Assembly: GCA_963977105.1 (NCBI GenBank)
Contig: CAXBNI010000001.1
Span: forward strand, 620,001-684,000
Direction: 5' to 3'
From: UBA2705 sp963977105
Lineage (GTDB): Bacteria; Pseudomonadota; Alphaproteobacteria; Micavibrionales; Micavibrionaceae
Length of the DNA stretch: 64,000 bases
The notes under the pieces were generated by a model, which saw only the letters and a list, made by a program, of their open reading frames with translations, had not been told where the DNA came from and did no database searches. The translations under genes and the position numbers were made by a program. Below are positions 26,006-34,522 of this stretch, in pieces; the stretch's first letter is position 1; every line of letters starts with the position of its first letter.

Positions 26006-27130
26006 GTGGATCACAGAATACGGATACATCATAAGTTCACTTTTTTACCTTGCGTTATTTGCTTATGCTTAGCGCTTGCTCAGCTTGTTTTGTCCCCTGC
26101 CGCGCTTGCCAATAAGGATTATGCAGCACTCGAGTACGACCAGTCCGCCATCGTTGCGTATAGCTACTTCCAAATTGATGATGATGCCTTTCCTGATATG
26201 AGCCTTAATTTTGATACGTTTCAACAGCATATTGAGACGATTAAGAATGAAAACTTTACGGTTGTGTCCCTCAAAGACCTTAAAGGCTATACAAAGAAAA
26301 AAAAACAAAGCGCGCCGAGCATCGCAATCACATTTGAAACTGGTCACAAATCAATTTTGAATAAGGCTATTCCCTTGCTGTTAAAAGAGAAACTGCCTTT
26401 CACTATTTTCATTAGCCCTGCCGAAATAGACCAAGGCCAGCCCTATGTTATTCCGTGGGGTGAACTAAAAAAATTAAAGCGCAATCCGCTTGTCACAATC
26501 GGCATCCACAGTGCCACATATAAAACGATGCAAGCTTACAAAAGCCGTGACGATATTAACCACGCGGTGACCAGCGCAATTACACGCTATAAAGAGGTTT
26601 TTAATCACGCGCCTGCGCTTTATGCTTACCCATATGGTGACCATGACACCGCACTGGCGGATACCTTAAAGAAAAACAACATCGCCTTTGGCTTTGGCCT
26701 ACAATCTGGCGTTATACACACAGCAAGCCCGCAATATCACTTACCCCGCTTTACCATGACGGATAATTTTGGCAGTAATCAGCGTTTTATTGACACGGCG
26801 TATAACTTACCGTTTCCTTATTTTGATATGATACCGCAAGATACCGTCTTACCAGATGCGCCAACGAGCCTGAGTTTTTCAGTGCCTAGTATTTTGAGCA
26901 ATAGCCTTAATAGCTTGCAATGTTTCCATTCTGGCATTGGTAAAATCTCAACAGATATACTTGGCGATGAACGCGTTCATATCGTGCTGCCTGAGAGCAC
27001 AACAAGCTCTGGCCGCCTGCGGGTAAACTGCACAATTAATGCAGGCTATGATGAAATCGCCGAGCGGCAACGTTGGCGATGGCACGGCATCTTACACCGC
27101 ATCAATATCGGCGCGGCGCTGCGTCCATAA
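26006..27130 (+). CDS. Exported NodB/PgaB-like polysaccharide deacetylase homologue, probably inactive
   Basis: 374 residues from GTG at 26006, which has GGGG seven bases upstream; an in-frame TTG at 25994 would add four residues. Signal peptide ends at ALA-NK (about residue 35). The NodB fold covers about 100-255. The metal-site motif TFDDG is replaced by TFETG (E111, T112), and the HxxxH motif reads H168-SAT-Y172, so one Asp and one His ligand are lost. The PgaB-type YPYG motif is retained. The C-terminal about 110 residues are of unknown fold and hold two Cys (C in QCFHSG and VNCTIN). It may bind rather than deacetylate a polysaccharide. Confidence 0.8.
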   Translation: MDHRIRIHHKFTFLPCVICLCLALAQLVLSPAALANKDYAALEYDQSAIVAYSYFQIDDDAFPDMSLNFDTFQQHIETIKNENFTVVSLKDLKGYTKKKKQSAPSIAITFETGHKSILNKAIPLLLKEKLPFTIFISPAEIDQGQPYVIPWGELKKLKRNPLVTIGIHSATYKTMQAYKSRDDINHAVTSAITRYKEVFNHAPALYAYPYGDHDTALADTLKKNNIAFGFGLQSGVIHTASPQYHLPRFTMTDNFGSNQRFIDTAYNLPFPYFDMIPQDTVLPDAPTSLSFSVPSILSNSLNSLQCFHSGIGKISTDILGDERVHIVLPESTTSSGRLRVNCTINAGYDEIAERQRWRWHGILHRINIGAALRP

Positions 27131-27148
27131 ATCAGAACAATAAAAAAC

Positions 27149-27168
27149 GGCGTTTTGTATAGCGCCGC
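27149..27168. terminator. Bidirectional terminator between the NodB-like gene and trpS
   Basis: Stem CGGCG / CGCCG with a ten-base loop, flanked by AAAAAA on the left and TTTTT on the right, between convergent genes. Confidence 0.7.
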
Positions 27169-27208
27169 TTTTTGTATCTTGTTTCTATATCGCTTTACAC
27201 AAATGGGC

Positions 27209-28213
27209 TTAACGCCAAAACCCCATAAGGTCCATAACCTCGTCAATATGTGGCTGCGCTATTGCATTTGCACGCTCTGCCCCACGGCGCAAATAAGCAT
27301 CAATCTGATCCGTATCAGCAAGCAATTCATTCATTCTCGCTGAAATTGGCGCCAAATGATTGACAGCGACATCAACCAAAGCTGGTTTAAAATCAGAGAA
27401 CGTCTTGCCTGCAAATTCAGCCAACACTTCGTCGCCTGATTTATCAGTTAATGCGCCGTATATCGTAACAAGATTTCTGGCCTCTAGGCGCGTTTCTAAA
27501 TCTACGAATTTCTCAGGCAACACTTCAGCGTCCGTTTTGGCTTTTCTTATTTTCTTAGCAATCAAATCGGCGTCATCGGTCAGATTGATACGCGTCATAT
27601 CACTTTGCGCTGACTTACTCATTTTCTCAGCCCCGTCACGCAGCGACATTATGCGCGCGCCTTCTGCAAGCACAACTGATTCTGGCTCAGGGAAATAATC
27701 TTCGCCATAGCGGTGGTTGAATGTGCCCACAATTTCGCGCGCTAATTCTAAATGCTGTCTTTGGTCATCACCTACCGGAACATGAGTTGCTTTATAAATC
27801 AAGATATCCGCCGCCATAAGCACAGGATACGCATAAAGGCCAAGCCCTGCTTTTTCCTTATTCTTGCCTGCTTTATCCTTGAACTGCGTCATACGGTTTA
27901 GCTTACCCATTTGCGTCATAGTCGCCAGCAACCACATTAACTGTGAATGTGCGGGGACAGATGACTGTGCAAATAAAATGGACTTTTCAGGGTCAACCCC
28001 CGCCGCTATATAAGCAGCCGCAATTTCGCGCGTACTTTGTCTGAGCTTGCCTGCTTCATATGTCGCAGTAATCGCGTGCAGATCAACCACGCAAAACAAT
28101 GTCTCAAAGTCGCCTTGATCTTGCAGCTTAACCCAATTACGCAGCGCACCTAAATAATTGCCTAAATGTAGTTGGTTCGTTGGCTGCATGCCAGATAAAA
28201 TACGCTTTGTCAT
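27209..28213 (-). CDS. trpS: Tryptophanyl-tRNA synthetase
   Basis: 334 residues, normal for the bacterial enzyme. Charges tRNA-Trp in the cytosol. The class I HIGH motif appears as HLGN at 16-19 and KMSKS appears intact near residue 197 (AEKMSKSAQSD). Substrate residues in GDDQRQHLELAREI are conserved. It follows murJ on the same strand with a 33-base gap, an arrangement found widely in alphaproteobacteria. Confidence 0.98.
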   Translation of the reverse strand: MTKRILSGMQPTNQLHLGNYLGALRNWVKLQDQGDFETLFCVVDLHAITATYEAGKLRQSTREIAAAYIAAGVDPEKSILFAQSSVPAHSQLMWLLATMTQMGKLNRMTQFKDKAGKNKEKAGLGLYAYPVLMAADILIYKATHVPVGDDQRQHLELAREIVGTFNHRYGEDYFPEPESVVLAEGARIMSLRDGAEKMSKSAQSDMTRINLTDDADLIAKKIRKAKTDAEVLPEKFVDLETRLEARNLVTIYGALTDKSGDEVLAEFAGKTFSDFKPALVDVAVNHLAPISARMNELLADTDQIDAYLRRGAERANAIAQPHIDEVMDLMGFWR

Positions 28214-28246
28214 TGCTCTGTTCTTACCTCTAATTTGATTGTGATT

Positions 28247-29788
28247 TTACGGCTTTACGAAAAAATGTTTGATAGCACGTAAATTATAGATGCGCAACAT
28301 AAACACCGCCGCACCATAGCTTATAACGCCGCAGCCAATCAATGCCAACATCTGTATAAACTCAGTATTTTCAGCGCCCATATATGCAGTCCAAATTATG
28401 GAGCCGCCATAAATAACAGCCGACATAATAAAGGCTGCAATGACCAGCTTTACAATACGGCGCTTTGCCGCGGCGGGGATCGTTATGTTCTCATAGCCAC
28501 GCATTTTCTTTTTCAGCATAAAGAATTGCAACCAACCAACAAGCCCCGTAGATAGCGCAATGCCTGCTTCATTAAACGGAAAAATAAGGATAAGCGACAG
28601 CACGATATTGAGCGCCGTAACCTGCATTGATATTTTAACAGGTGTCCACGTGTCTTTATGTGCCCAAAACACGGTAGAAAGCACCTTGCTCGCCACATAC
28701 GGTACAAGTCCGACCGTATAGCCCATTAATGCATAAGATGCGCGCAGCGTGCTCTCAGAGCCAAATGCACCGCGCTCAAACAGGACAGATATAATAAGCT
28801 CCGCCAAAATAAACAAACCAAGCGCAGAAGGTAGCGCCAAAAACACACAGGCTTCTAACGCCTGCGAGAATAATTTTTGGGCATCTGCACTTTTCTTTTT
28901 TGCCAAAGCCACAGAAAGCATAGGCAGCAAGGCAGTGCCCATCGCAATACCAACAACGCCTAATGGCAATTGATTTAAGCGGTCAGCATAATACAGCGCC
29001 GAAATCGCGCCTACAGGCAGGAAAGACGCAATAATCATATCCGCGAATAAGTTAATATGCATGACGCCTGCGCCCAAAACACCGGGGCCCATTAATGAAA
29101 AAACTTTCTTCACGTCGCCTGAATGTTCGTATTTTGAAAAACGTGGTTGTATCCGCGCCTTAAACGTCATCCAGCACATAAAACCTAACTGTATAATGCC
29201 CGATATTGTTATCCCGAGTGACAATGCTTTGGATATTTCATAGCCATGATGGTTTGCTATTAACATTGCAAAAATTAAAGTAAGATTGAATATTATAGGT
29301 GCCATCGCAAAGGGCGCGAAACGGTTATGCGCGTTTAGCATTGCACCAAACATCGCCGTAATCGACATCAACAGCAAATACGGAAAGGTTATCCGCGCAT
29401 AACCAACCGCTGCGTCAAAACGCGCACTGCCCGCTTCAAACCCTGGGGCAATAATGGTGACAATATAGGGCATGGCCAAAATTGACAATGTTACAAAGAT
29501 ACTAAGTATCCCTGCCATAAGCATCAAAACATGCGCTGCAAATTTGGCGGCATCCGCGCTGCCACGTTCTTCTTTAATCGATGTATATATAGGGACAAAA
29601 GCGACAGTAAACGCCCCCTCTGCGCTGATCCGGCGAAAAAAGTTTGGTAATTTCAGCGCAACAAAAAAAGCGTCCGCAAGCGGCCCCGCCCCTAAAAGCG
29701 CCGCCGTTAATATATCACGTATAAAACCAGCAACCCGGCTTACGAGCGTTAAACCGCCGACAGTTGCTATTGCTTTGAAAAACTTCAT
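28247..29788 (-). CDS. murJ: Lipid II flippase MurJ
   Basis: 513 residues with about 14 predicted transmembrane helices. MOP-superfamily flippase that moves lipid II to the periplasm for peptidoglycan synthesis. The N-terminal MurJ signature VSRVAGFIRD (about 17-26) and the ADAFFVALKLPNFFRRISAEGAF segment with the essential Arg cluster (about 38-60) are present. The central hydrophilic cavity arginines lie in the FERGAFG loop near 335. Upstream of trpS and probably co-transcribed. Confidence 0.97.
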   Translation of the reverse strand: MKFFKAIATVGGLTLVSRVAGFIRDILTAALLGAGPLADAFFVALKLPNFFRRISAEGAFTVAFVPIYTSIKEERGSADAAKFAAHVLMLMAGILSIFVTLSILAMPYIVTIIAPGFEAGSARFDAAVGYARITFPYLLLMSITAMFGAMLNAHNRFAPFAMAPIIFNLTLIFAMLIANHHGYEISKALSLGITISGIIQLGFMCWMTFKARIQPRFSKYEHSGDVKKVFSLMGPGVLGAGVMHINLFADMIIASFLPVGAISALYYADRLNQLPLGVVGIAMGTALLPMLSVALAKKKSADAQKLFSQALEACVFLALPSALGLFILAELIISVLFERGAFGSESTLRASYALMGYTVGLVPYVASKVLSTVFWAHKDTWTPVKISMQVTALNIVLSLILIFPFNEAGIALSTGLVGWLQFFMLKKKMRGYENITIPAAAKRRIVKLVIAAFIMSAVIYGGSIIWTAYMGAENTEFIQMLALIGCGVISYGAAVFMLRIYNLRAIKHFFVKP

Positions 29789-29906
29789 GAAACAGTTATG
29801 GGGAATTTTTTATTATGTGTCACCACCCTTAAGTGCAGTATTTAATGATATAAACAGCTGATTATCTTTTGCTAGCGTTTCTTCGCTGCCGCAATAGCGG
29901 ATAATC

Positions 29907-29935
29907 TTGACAAGGTTAGTTTTCATATTTATAAA
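29907..29935 (+). promoter_or_regulatory. Near-consensus sigma70 promoter
   Basis: TTGACA (29907-29912) and TATAAA (29930-29935) with an exact 17-base spacer. The predicted start near 29942 leaves a leader of about 38 bases to the ATG at 29980. Confidence 0.75.
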
Positions 29936-29979
29936 CAGGCTATAAAAATAAATATAAAAAAAGTTTACAGGGATACGTC

Positions 29980-30489
29980 ATGAATAGAATTACAGCAAAT
30001 TTGCTCACGGAGCTATTTAATGGGTCAGCACAAGACCGCACAATACTCACCAAAGAAATTTTCATCAATGTTGATACCGAAGCAGGCGCTGAAATTTTAA
30101 TCAGGCCTTTTACACCACAAATCGCAGCCGAATACCTGACGCATTTAGTTGGCAATACAAAAAGCGCCCTGCTTGAGCCGATGATCCTAAAAGATACCGT
30201 TAGAGCACCTATAAATATGGTATTTAACGGACGCTATCTTGATACAGAGCTGCGTAAAGAATACAACGTCCCTTTAATTACCTATAGGCATTGCCCGCAC
30301 AGAAAAGAATCTGTGCTCATCATGGATCGCTTCCATCAGGAACAAAACCCAAGCATGGGGCAGTATCTACAAGCTCCAAACATTCATCAAATGATCAACG
30401 CATTAAACAGCGCAGGCGGGCGTTGGTCTGATGTTGAGTTTCATACACAAAAGGATGCCGCGCGCCCAAGCTTAAGGCTTGTCAAATAG
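29980..30489 (+). CDS. Orphan cytosolic protein, function unknown
   Basis: 169 residues, no signal peptide or membrane segment. I recognise no domain. Composition is mixed and globular. Noticeable features are a short Cys-His patch (YRHCPHRKE, near 108-116) and a C-terminal segment GGRWSDVEFHT. A near-consensus promoter drives it, AGGGA precedes the ATG, and it is followed by ubiE on the same strand after 55 bases. Codon use looks like its neighbours. It is probably a real gene limited to close relatives. Confidence 0.7.
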   Translation: MNRITANLLTELFNGSAQDRTILTKEIFINVDTEAGAEILIRPFTPQIAAEYLTHLVGNTKSALLEPMILKDTVRAPINMVFNGRYLDTELRKEYNVPLITYRHCPHRKESVLIMDRFHQEQNPSMGQYLQAPNIHQMINALNSAGGRWSDVEFHTQKDAARPSLRLVK

Positions 30490-30544
30490 CGCGCAACTGC
30501 TTAACACTTAAATTTGTAACATAACAAATTGACCGTGAAGCACG

Positions 30545-31312
30545 ATGAGCGATACAGAGAACACAGAAAATCCCGAAAGCACTTGGTTTGGCGAAACATC
30601 CGTTTCTCCGAAAGAAAAGACTGAAAAAGTACTGGGTGTATTCCACAGCGTCGCCGATAGCTATAATGTGATGAATGACGTTATGTCGATGGGCATACAC
30701 CGCGTGTGGAAGGACCGTTTTGTCGGAATGATTAACCCAAAGGCAGGGTTAAGTTATTTGGATGTTGCAGGCGGCACAGGCGATATTGCCTTCAGGCTCT
30801 ATAAAAAAACCAAAAGCGCGCCAGATATAACCGTTTGTGACATTAACACATCTATGCTGAGCGTTGGGCGCGACTTATCGATTGATAAAGGCTATATTAA
30901 TGGCATGAAATGGGTCACTGGCAACGCAGAGTCTTTGCCGCTGCCCAGTAAGTCAAAAGATGTTTACACCATCGCCTTTGGCCTGCGTAATGTTACCCAC
31001 ATTGATAAGGCATTAAAAGAAGCCTATCGCGTACTTAAACCCGGCGGGCGCTTCTATTGTTTAGAGTTCTCTCACCTCCCAGATCCAGCCATGCAAAAAT
31101 TATATGACAGCTATTCGTATAATGTGATTCCCAAGATGGGAGAGATTGTGGCAAAAGACGCTGAGAGTTATCAATATTTGGTTGAGAGTATCAGAAAATT
31201 TCCAAAACAAGACGCTTTGGTCGCACGAATCCAAGATGCCGGGTTTGACCAAGCCGGCTACAAAAACCTAAGCTGCGGCATTGCTGCGATGCATTGGGGT
31301 TGGAAACTTTAG
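30545..31312 (+). CDS. ubiE: Demethylmenaquinone/ubiquinone C-methyltransferase
   Basis: 255 residues. SAM-dependent C-methylation in ubiquinone biosynthesis, the electron acceptor for the complex I encoded at 1-6836. The SAM loop LDVAGGTGDIAF is at 72-83. The family signature YxVMNDxMSxGxHRxWK lies at 40-56 and RNVTHIDKALKEAYRVLKPGG near 145-165. In many alphaproteobacteria ubiE-ubiB-coaBC-dut are consecutive. Here ubiB is absent and a 77-residue gene is in its place. Confidence 0.96.
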   Translation: MSDTENTENPESTWFGETSVSPKEKTEKVLGVFHSVADSYNVMNDVMSMGIHRVWKDRFVGMINPKAGLSYLDVAGGTGDIAFRLYKKTKSAPDITVCDINTSMLSVGRDLSIDKGYINGMKWVTGNAESLPLPSKSKDVYTIAFGLRNVTHIDKALKEAYRVLKPGGRFYCLEFSHLPDPAMQKLYDSYSYNVIPKMGEIVAKDAESYQYLVESIRKFPKQDALVARIQDAGFDQAGYKNLSCGIAAMHWGWKL

Positions 31313-31392
31313 TTAATCACAAGCAAACCTTGTTAAAACTTACAAATAAATTAAGTGACAAATGCTCGCCTGTTTGATAAGTTGAATATAGC

Positions 31393-31421
31393 TTGATTTT
31401 ATATGACTAATGTTATATAAC
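31393..31421 (+). promoter_or_regulatory. Sigma70-type promoter for the small membrane protein/coaBC/dut unit
   Basis: TTGATT (31393-31398) and TATAAC (31416-31421) separated by 17 bases, about 32 bases upstream of the likely start of transcription-to-ATG leader for the gene at 31460. Confidence 0.55.
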
Positions 31422-31459
31422 CTTATGTAAATAATGCTAATGGTGAACAAGGATCCCCC

Positions 31460-31693
31460 ATGCAACAGATATATGTTTTATTAAGTGTATTAGTCCTATT
31501 ACTTGGTTTCGGCGTTCTTATGCACGAAACACAGTATAAAACCGCGCGCGTTGACGGTGGCCCTGAATTTGTTGATGCATCAAGTCTTGCAGCGCTTGAT
31601 CCTGCCGCAGGTATCAGCTACAACTCTGGGATGGAAACATATCAGCAGGCATTAAACAAACTCGATGACAAAAGAATTTATCTCAACAAATAA
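31460..31693 (+). CDS. Small single-pass membrane protein, function unknown
   Basis: 77 residues. One N-terminal hydrophobic helix (about 3-21, IYVLLSVLVLLLGFGVLM) that could be an uncleaved anchor, then a soluble tail of about 55 residues (periplasmic if N-in). AAGGA lies seven bases before the ATG. Its 3' end overlaps coaBC by 29 bases, so the two are translated from one message. It sits where ubiB is found in related genomes but has no resemblance to UbiB. Function unknown. Confidence 0.6.
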   Translation: MQQIYVLLSVLVLLLGFGVLMHETQYKTARVDGGPEFVDASSLAALDPAAGISYNSGMETYQQALNKLDDKRIYLNK

Positions 31694-32993
31694 AACGTCT
31701 CATGATGCGCATACGCATAGCGTCCTGATTATAATCTCAGGCGGCGTTTCTGCATATAAAGCACTAGAGCTTATTCGTCTGCTGAAAAAATCTGGTATTA
31801 AAACCCCTGCGATTCTCACCAAAGGCGGCGCAGCATTTATAACGCCGCTAAGCGTTAGTGCATTAAGCGGCGAAGCCGTCTATACGGATTTATTCTCATT
31901 AAAAGACGAACAAGAAATGGGCCATATTCGCCTGTCACGCGAAGCTGACCTTATTGCTGTCATCCCCGCGAGCGCCAATATAATGGCACGCACAGCGCAT
32001 GGCATGGCCGATGACCTTGCAAGCACGGTATTGCTTGCCGCTGACAAAGCTATTCAATTCTACCCTGCAATGAACCCACAAATGTGGGACAACCCCGCGA
32101 CGCAGGATAACGTGAAAACTCTGCGCGCTCGAGGCATAGGCGTCATTGAGCCCGATAGTGGCGAAGTTGCATGCGGTGAGACGGGTAAAGGCCGCTTGCC
32201 AGATATCGAATTTATATATGAGAGCATTATCCAGAAACTCAATACCGCGCGCGCGGCTCTGCCTTTAACGGGGAAGCATGCCATTGTTACTGCTGGGCCA
32301 ACATATGAATCTATTGACCCAATACGATTTATTGGCAACCGTTCATCAGGTAAACAAGGCTATGCGATCGCCCAGAAGCTTGCCGCTTATGGCGCGGATG
32401 TTACGTTAATTTCAGGCCCCACCGCACTGCAAGCACCTCAGAATGTACATAGAATAGAGATTGAGAGCGCAGCGGAGATGCTGGAAGCTGTCAATACAGC
32501 CCTTCCTTGCGATATCGCGGTCTGCGCGGCCGCTGTTGCTGATTGGCAGGTCAGCAACCCATCACAAACAAAGCTTAAAAAGCACGATAGTGACGGCGGA
32601 CCTGCGCTTAGCTTCGCCGAAAACCCTGACATTTTAAAACATATAGCAACCCACAAGACAAAGCGCCCGCAATTCGTCGCGGGCTTCGCTGCCGAGACTG
32701 AGAATGTAGAACACAACGCTGCCGCGAAGTTTGCGCGCAAGGGCTGCGACGCCTTGCTCGCCAATCATATCGCAGATACCGACAATGTTTTTGGCGCAGA
32801 TGAGAATACTATATTATACATCAGCAAGACAGACGTGGGCGCAGCACCCCATCATGAAAACTGGCCTAAACAAAGCAAGTTAGACGCCGCCGACATGCTT
32901 GTGCGCAAAATTATTCAGCACCTTGTAAAGGCTGAGGGCATCCCTCATAATACCGCCACCCCAATTTCAACAAAATTAGAGGCCATTCAATGA
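31665..32993 (+). CDS. coaBC: Bifunctional phosphopantothenoylcysteine decarboxylase / phosphopantothenate-cysteine ligase
   Basis: 442 residues. Two consecutive steps of coenzyme A synthesis. The N-terminal CoaC flavoprotein domain (about 18-195) has catalytic H87 (MGHIRLSREADL), PASANIMAR at 101-109, PAMNPQMW and the substrate-clamp ACGETGKGRL. The C-terminal CoaB domain (about 205-425) has TAGPTYESIDPIRFIGNRSSG and AAVADW. The first 17 residues precede the fold; no strong ribosome site is seen, consistent with coupling to the overlapping upstream gene. Its stop overlaps the dut start (ATGA). Confidence 0.97.
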   Translation: MTKEFISTNKTSHDAHTHSVLIIISGGVSAYKALELIRLLKKSGIKTPAILTKGGAAFITPLSVSALSGEAVYTDLFSLKDEQEMGHIRLSREADLIAVIPASANIMARTAHGMADDLASTVLLAADKAIQFYPAMNPQMWDNPATQDNVKTLRARGIGVIEPDSGEVACGETGKGRLPDIEFIYESIIQKLNTARAALPLTGKHAIVTAGPTYESIDPIRFIGNRSSGKQGYAIAQKLAAYGADVTLISGPTALQAPQNVHRIEIESAAEMLEAVNTALPCDIAVCAAAVADWQVSNPSQTKLKKHDSDGGPALSFAENPDILKHIATHKTKRPQFVAGFAAETENVEHNAAAKFARKGCDALLANHIADTDNVFGADENTILYISKTDVGAAPHHENWPKQSKLDAADMLVRKIIQHLVKAEGIPHNTATPISTKLEAIQ

Positions 32994-33490
32994 GTGAACA
33001 AAGCTCTGTAAAGCTAGAAGTACGCAGTAACGAAGAAACTGTGGAAATCGCACTAAAGCCACATGAACATGCGGTTGGATTAAACTTACCAACATACGCA
33101 ACAGAACAATCTGCAGGCATGGACTTATCCGCCGCATTAGAAGAAGCCTTGGAAATTGCCCCGGGTGAGCGCGCTTTAGTGCCAACAGGACTAACTATTG
33201 CACTGCCGACTGGCTACGAAGCACAAATCCGCCCACGTTCAGGCCTTGCGATGAAACACGGCGTTACTGTTTTGAACAGCCCCGGCACTATAGACGCTGA
33301 TTATCGCGGAGAAATAAAAGTTTTGATTGTCAACTTAGGACAAGATGACTTCACCATTGAGCGCGGTATGCGTATTGCCCAAATGGTTATTGCTCGCCAC
33401 GCCAATGTTAGCTGGCGCGTTGTTAAAGACCTCGACGAGACAGAGCGCGGTAGCGGCGGTTTTGGCTCCACAGGTACACAGAGCAAATAA
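32990..33490 (+). CDS. dut: dUTP diphosphatase
   Basis: 166 residues. Trimeric enzyme hydrolysing dUTP to dUMP, preventing uracil in DNA and feeding dTMP synthesis. All five motifs are present: AGMDL (near 43), RSGLAMKHG (near 82), GTIDADYRGEI (near 99), RIAQMVI and the C-terminal RGSGGFGSTG. The N-terminus is about 15 residues longer than E. coli Dut. It is coupled to coaBC by a four-base overlap, a conserved bacterial pairing. Confidence 0.97.
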   Translation: MSEQSSVKLEVRSNEETVEIALKPHEHAVGLNLPTYATEQSAGMDLSAALEEALEIAPGERALVPTGLTIALPTGYEAQIRPRSGLAMKHGVTVLNSPGTIDADYRGEIKVLIVNLGQDDFTIERGMRIAQMVIARHANVSWRVVKDLDETERGSGGFGSTGTQSK

Positions 33491-33519
33491 GGCTGCGACA
33501 ATCAGCATTACACAACAAA

Positions 33520-33546
33520 AAAAGCAGCCTGAAGTGGGCTGCTTTT
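33520..33546. terminator. Bidirectional terminator after dut
   Basis: Stem AAAAGCAGCC / GGCTGCTTTT with a seven-base loop and flanking A and T runs, between convergent dut and the exported-protein gene. Confidence 0.82.
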
Positions 33547-33577
33547 ATTTTAGAGTGACGACATTCGGCATCGGTGA

Positions 33578-34417
33578 TTAATCCTCCGCACGGCTAATCA
33601 TACTCATGCTCACATCCCATTTATCTGCCCCTGTATTAATCAGTAATGGCTGCTCATATTGCAAAGATAAAAAAGCGTGAACCTCATGCGGCAAGGCGCC
33701 GTAATTAACAGAAATTCGCCCTTCTTTATCAGCAAAGCGTTTATTCACAGGGACGCACAGCGTGTCAAATGGTCGGTATTCTTCAATTTTCCATTTCTTG
33801 TTTTCTTTAAGAATACGTAACAAGAAATGCCCGCCCATAATGACGCTTTTTTTATGGGGCTGGGCAACGACGTTATAGGTCAGGAACTCAGGGCCATCTT
33901 TAATAACGATCGTGTTATACTCTAACTTACAAGGCCCCTTAACAGATTTCTGTGCAAGAAGATAAACCTCATACATTTCCTTTAAATGGTCAGCCACTTT
34001 TGGGAAGTGTACGTAAACAGGCTTTTTGCCCTTGAACTCAACACCAAAAATGCCCTTAATGCCGCCCGTTACATCCTCACCTAAAAAGTGGACAAGGTTT
34101 TTGTTGTCTTTAAGCTCTACGATTACAGCGTTAATGTCATTAACATTCACATCCTTGCCACGTTCACCCAAGAACTCATAAGCACGGTTAATAAAGTCAT
34201 TTTTAATGTAGAGCTCAATGCCCCGCTTTGACACATGAGGAATGCGGCTATTCGACACTTTAAAATGATCATAGGCCTGTTCCAAATAGAGTGAGCGCGC
34301 GTTCTTTTCAAATTGATTATGCGTATCTATGCTATTTTGCGCCCTGCCCTGATGTGCAAACATAGAAACGCAGGACAGGCCGAGTAAGGCAATGAAAATA
34401 AACTTAAAACGTGTCAT
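33578..34417 (-). CDS. Exported protein of unknown function
   Basis: 279 residues. Signal peptide (MTRFKFIFIALLGL) with cleavage predicted at GRA-QN near residue 26. The mature part is mixed alpha/beta with no recognised domain. One Cys (GPCKLEYN, near 160) and another near the C-terminus (DTLCVPVNKRF) could form a disulfide. The segment around 165-215 (YNTIVIKDGPEFLTYNVV...WKIEEY) resembles NTF2-like or MlaC-like beta strands, but this is only an impression. Divergent from mutS with a 105-base gap. Confidence 0.65.
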   Translation of the reverse strand: MTRFKFIFIALLGLSCVSMFAHQGRAQNSIDTHNQFEKNARSLYLEQAYDHFKVSNSRIPHVSKRGIELYIKNDFINRAYEFLGERGKDVNVNDINAVIVELKDNKNLVHFLGEDVTGGIKGIFGVEFKGKKPVYVHFPKVADHLKEMYEVYLLAQKSVKGPCKLEYNTIVIKDGPEFLTYNVVAQPHKKSVIMGGHFLLRILKENKKWKIEEYRPFDTLCVPVNKRFADKEGRISVNYGALPHEVHAFLSLQYEQPLLINTGADKWDVSMSMISRAED

Positions 34418-34522
34418 ATATTGGCACCATTCAGGTTAAAAAATAAAAATAATCACAGTTAATAAGCATAACATAGTTGAAAATACTAAGCGATTTAAAA
34501 AAAACACGCTAAAACTAGCGCT

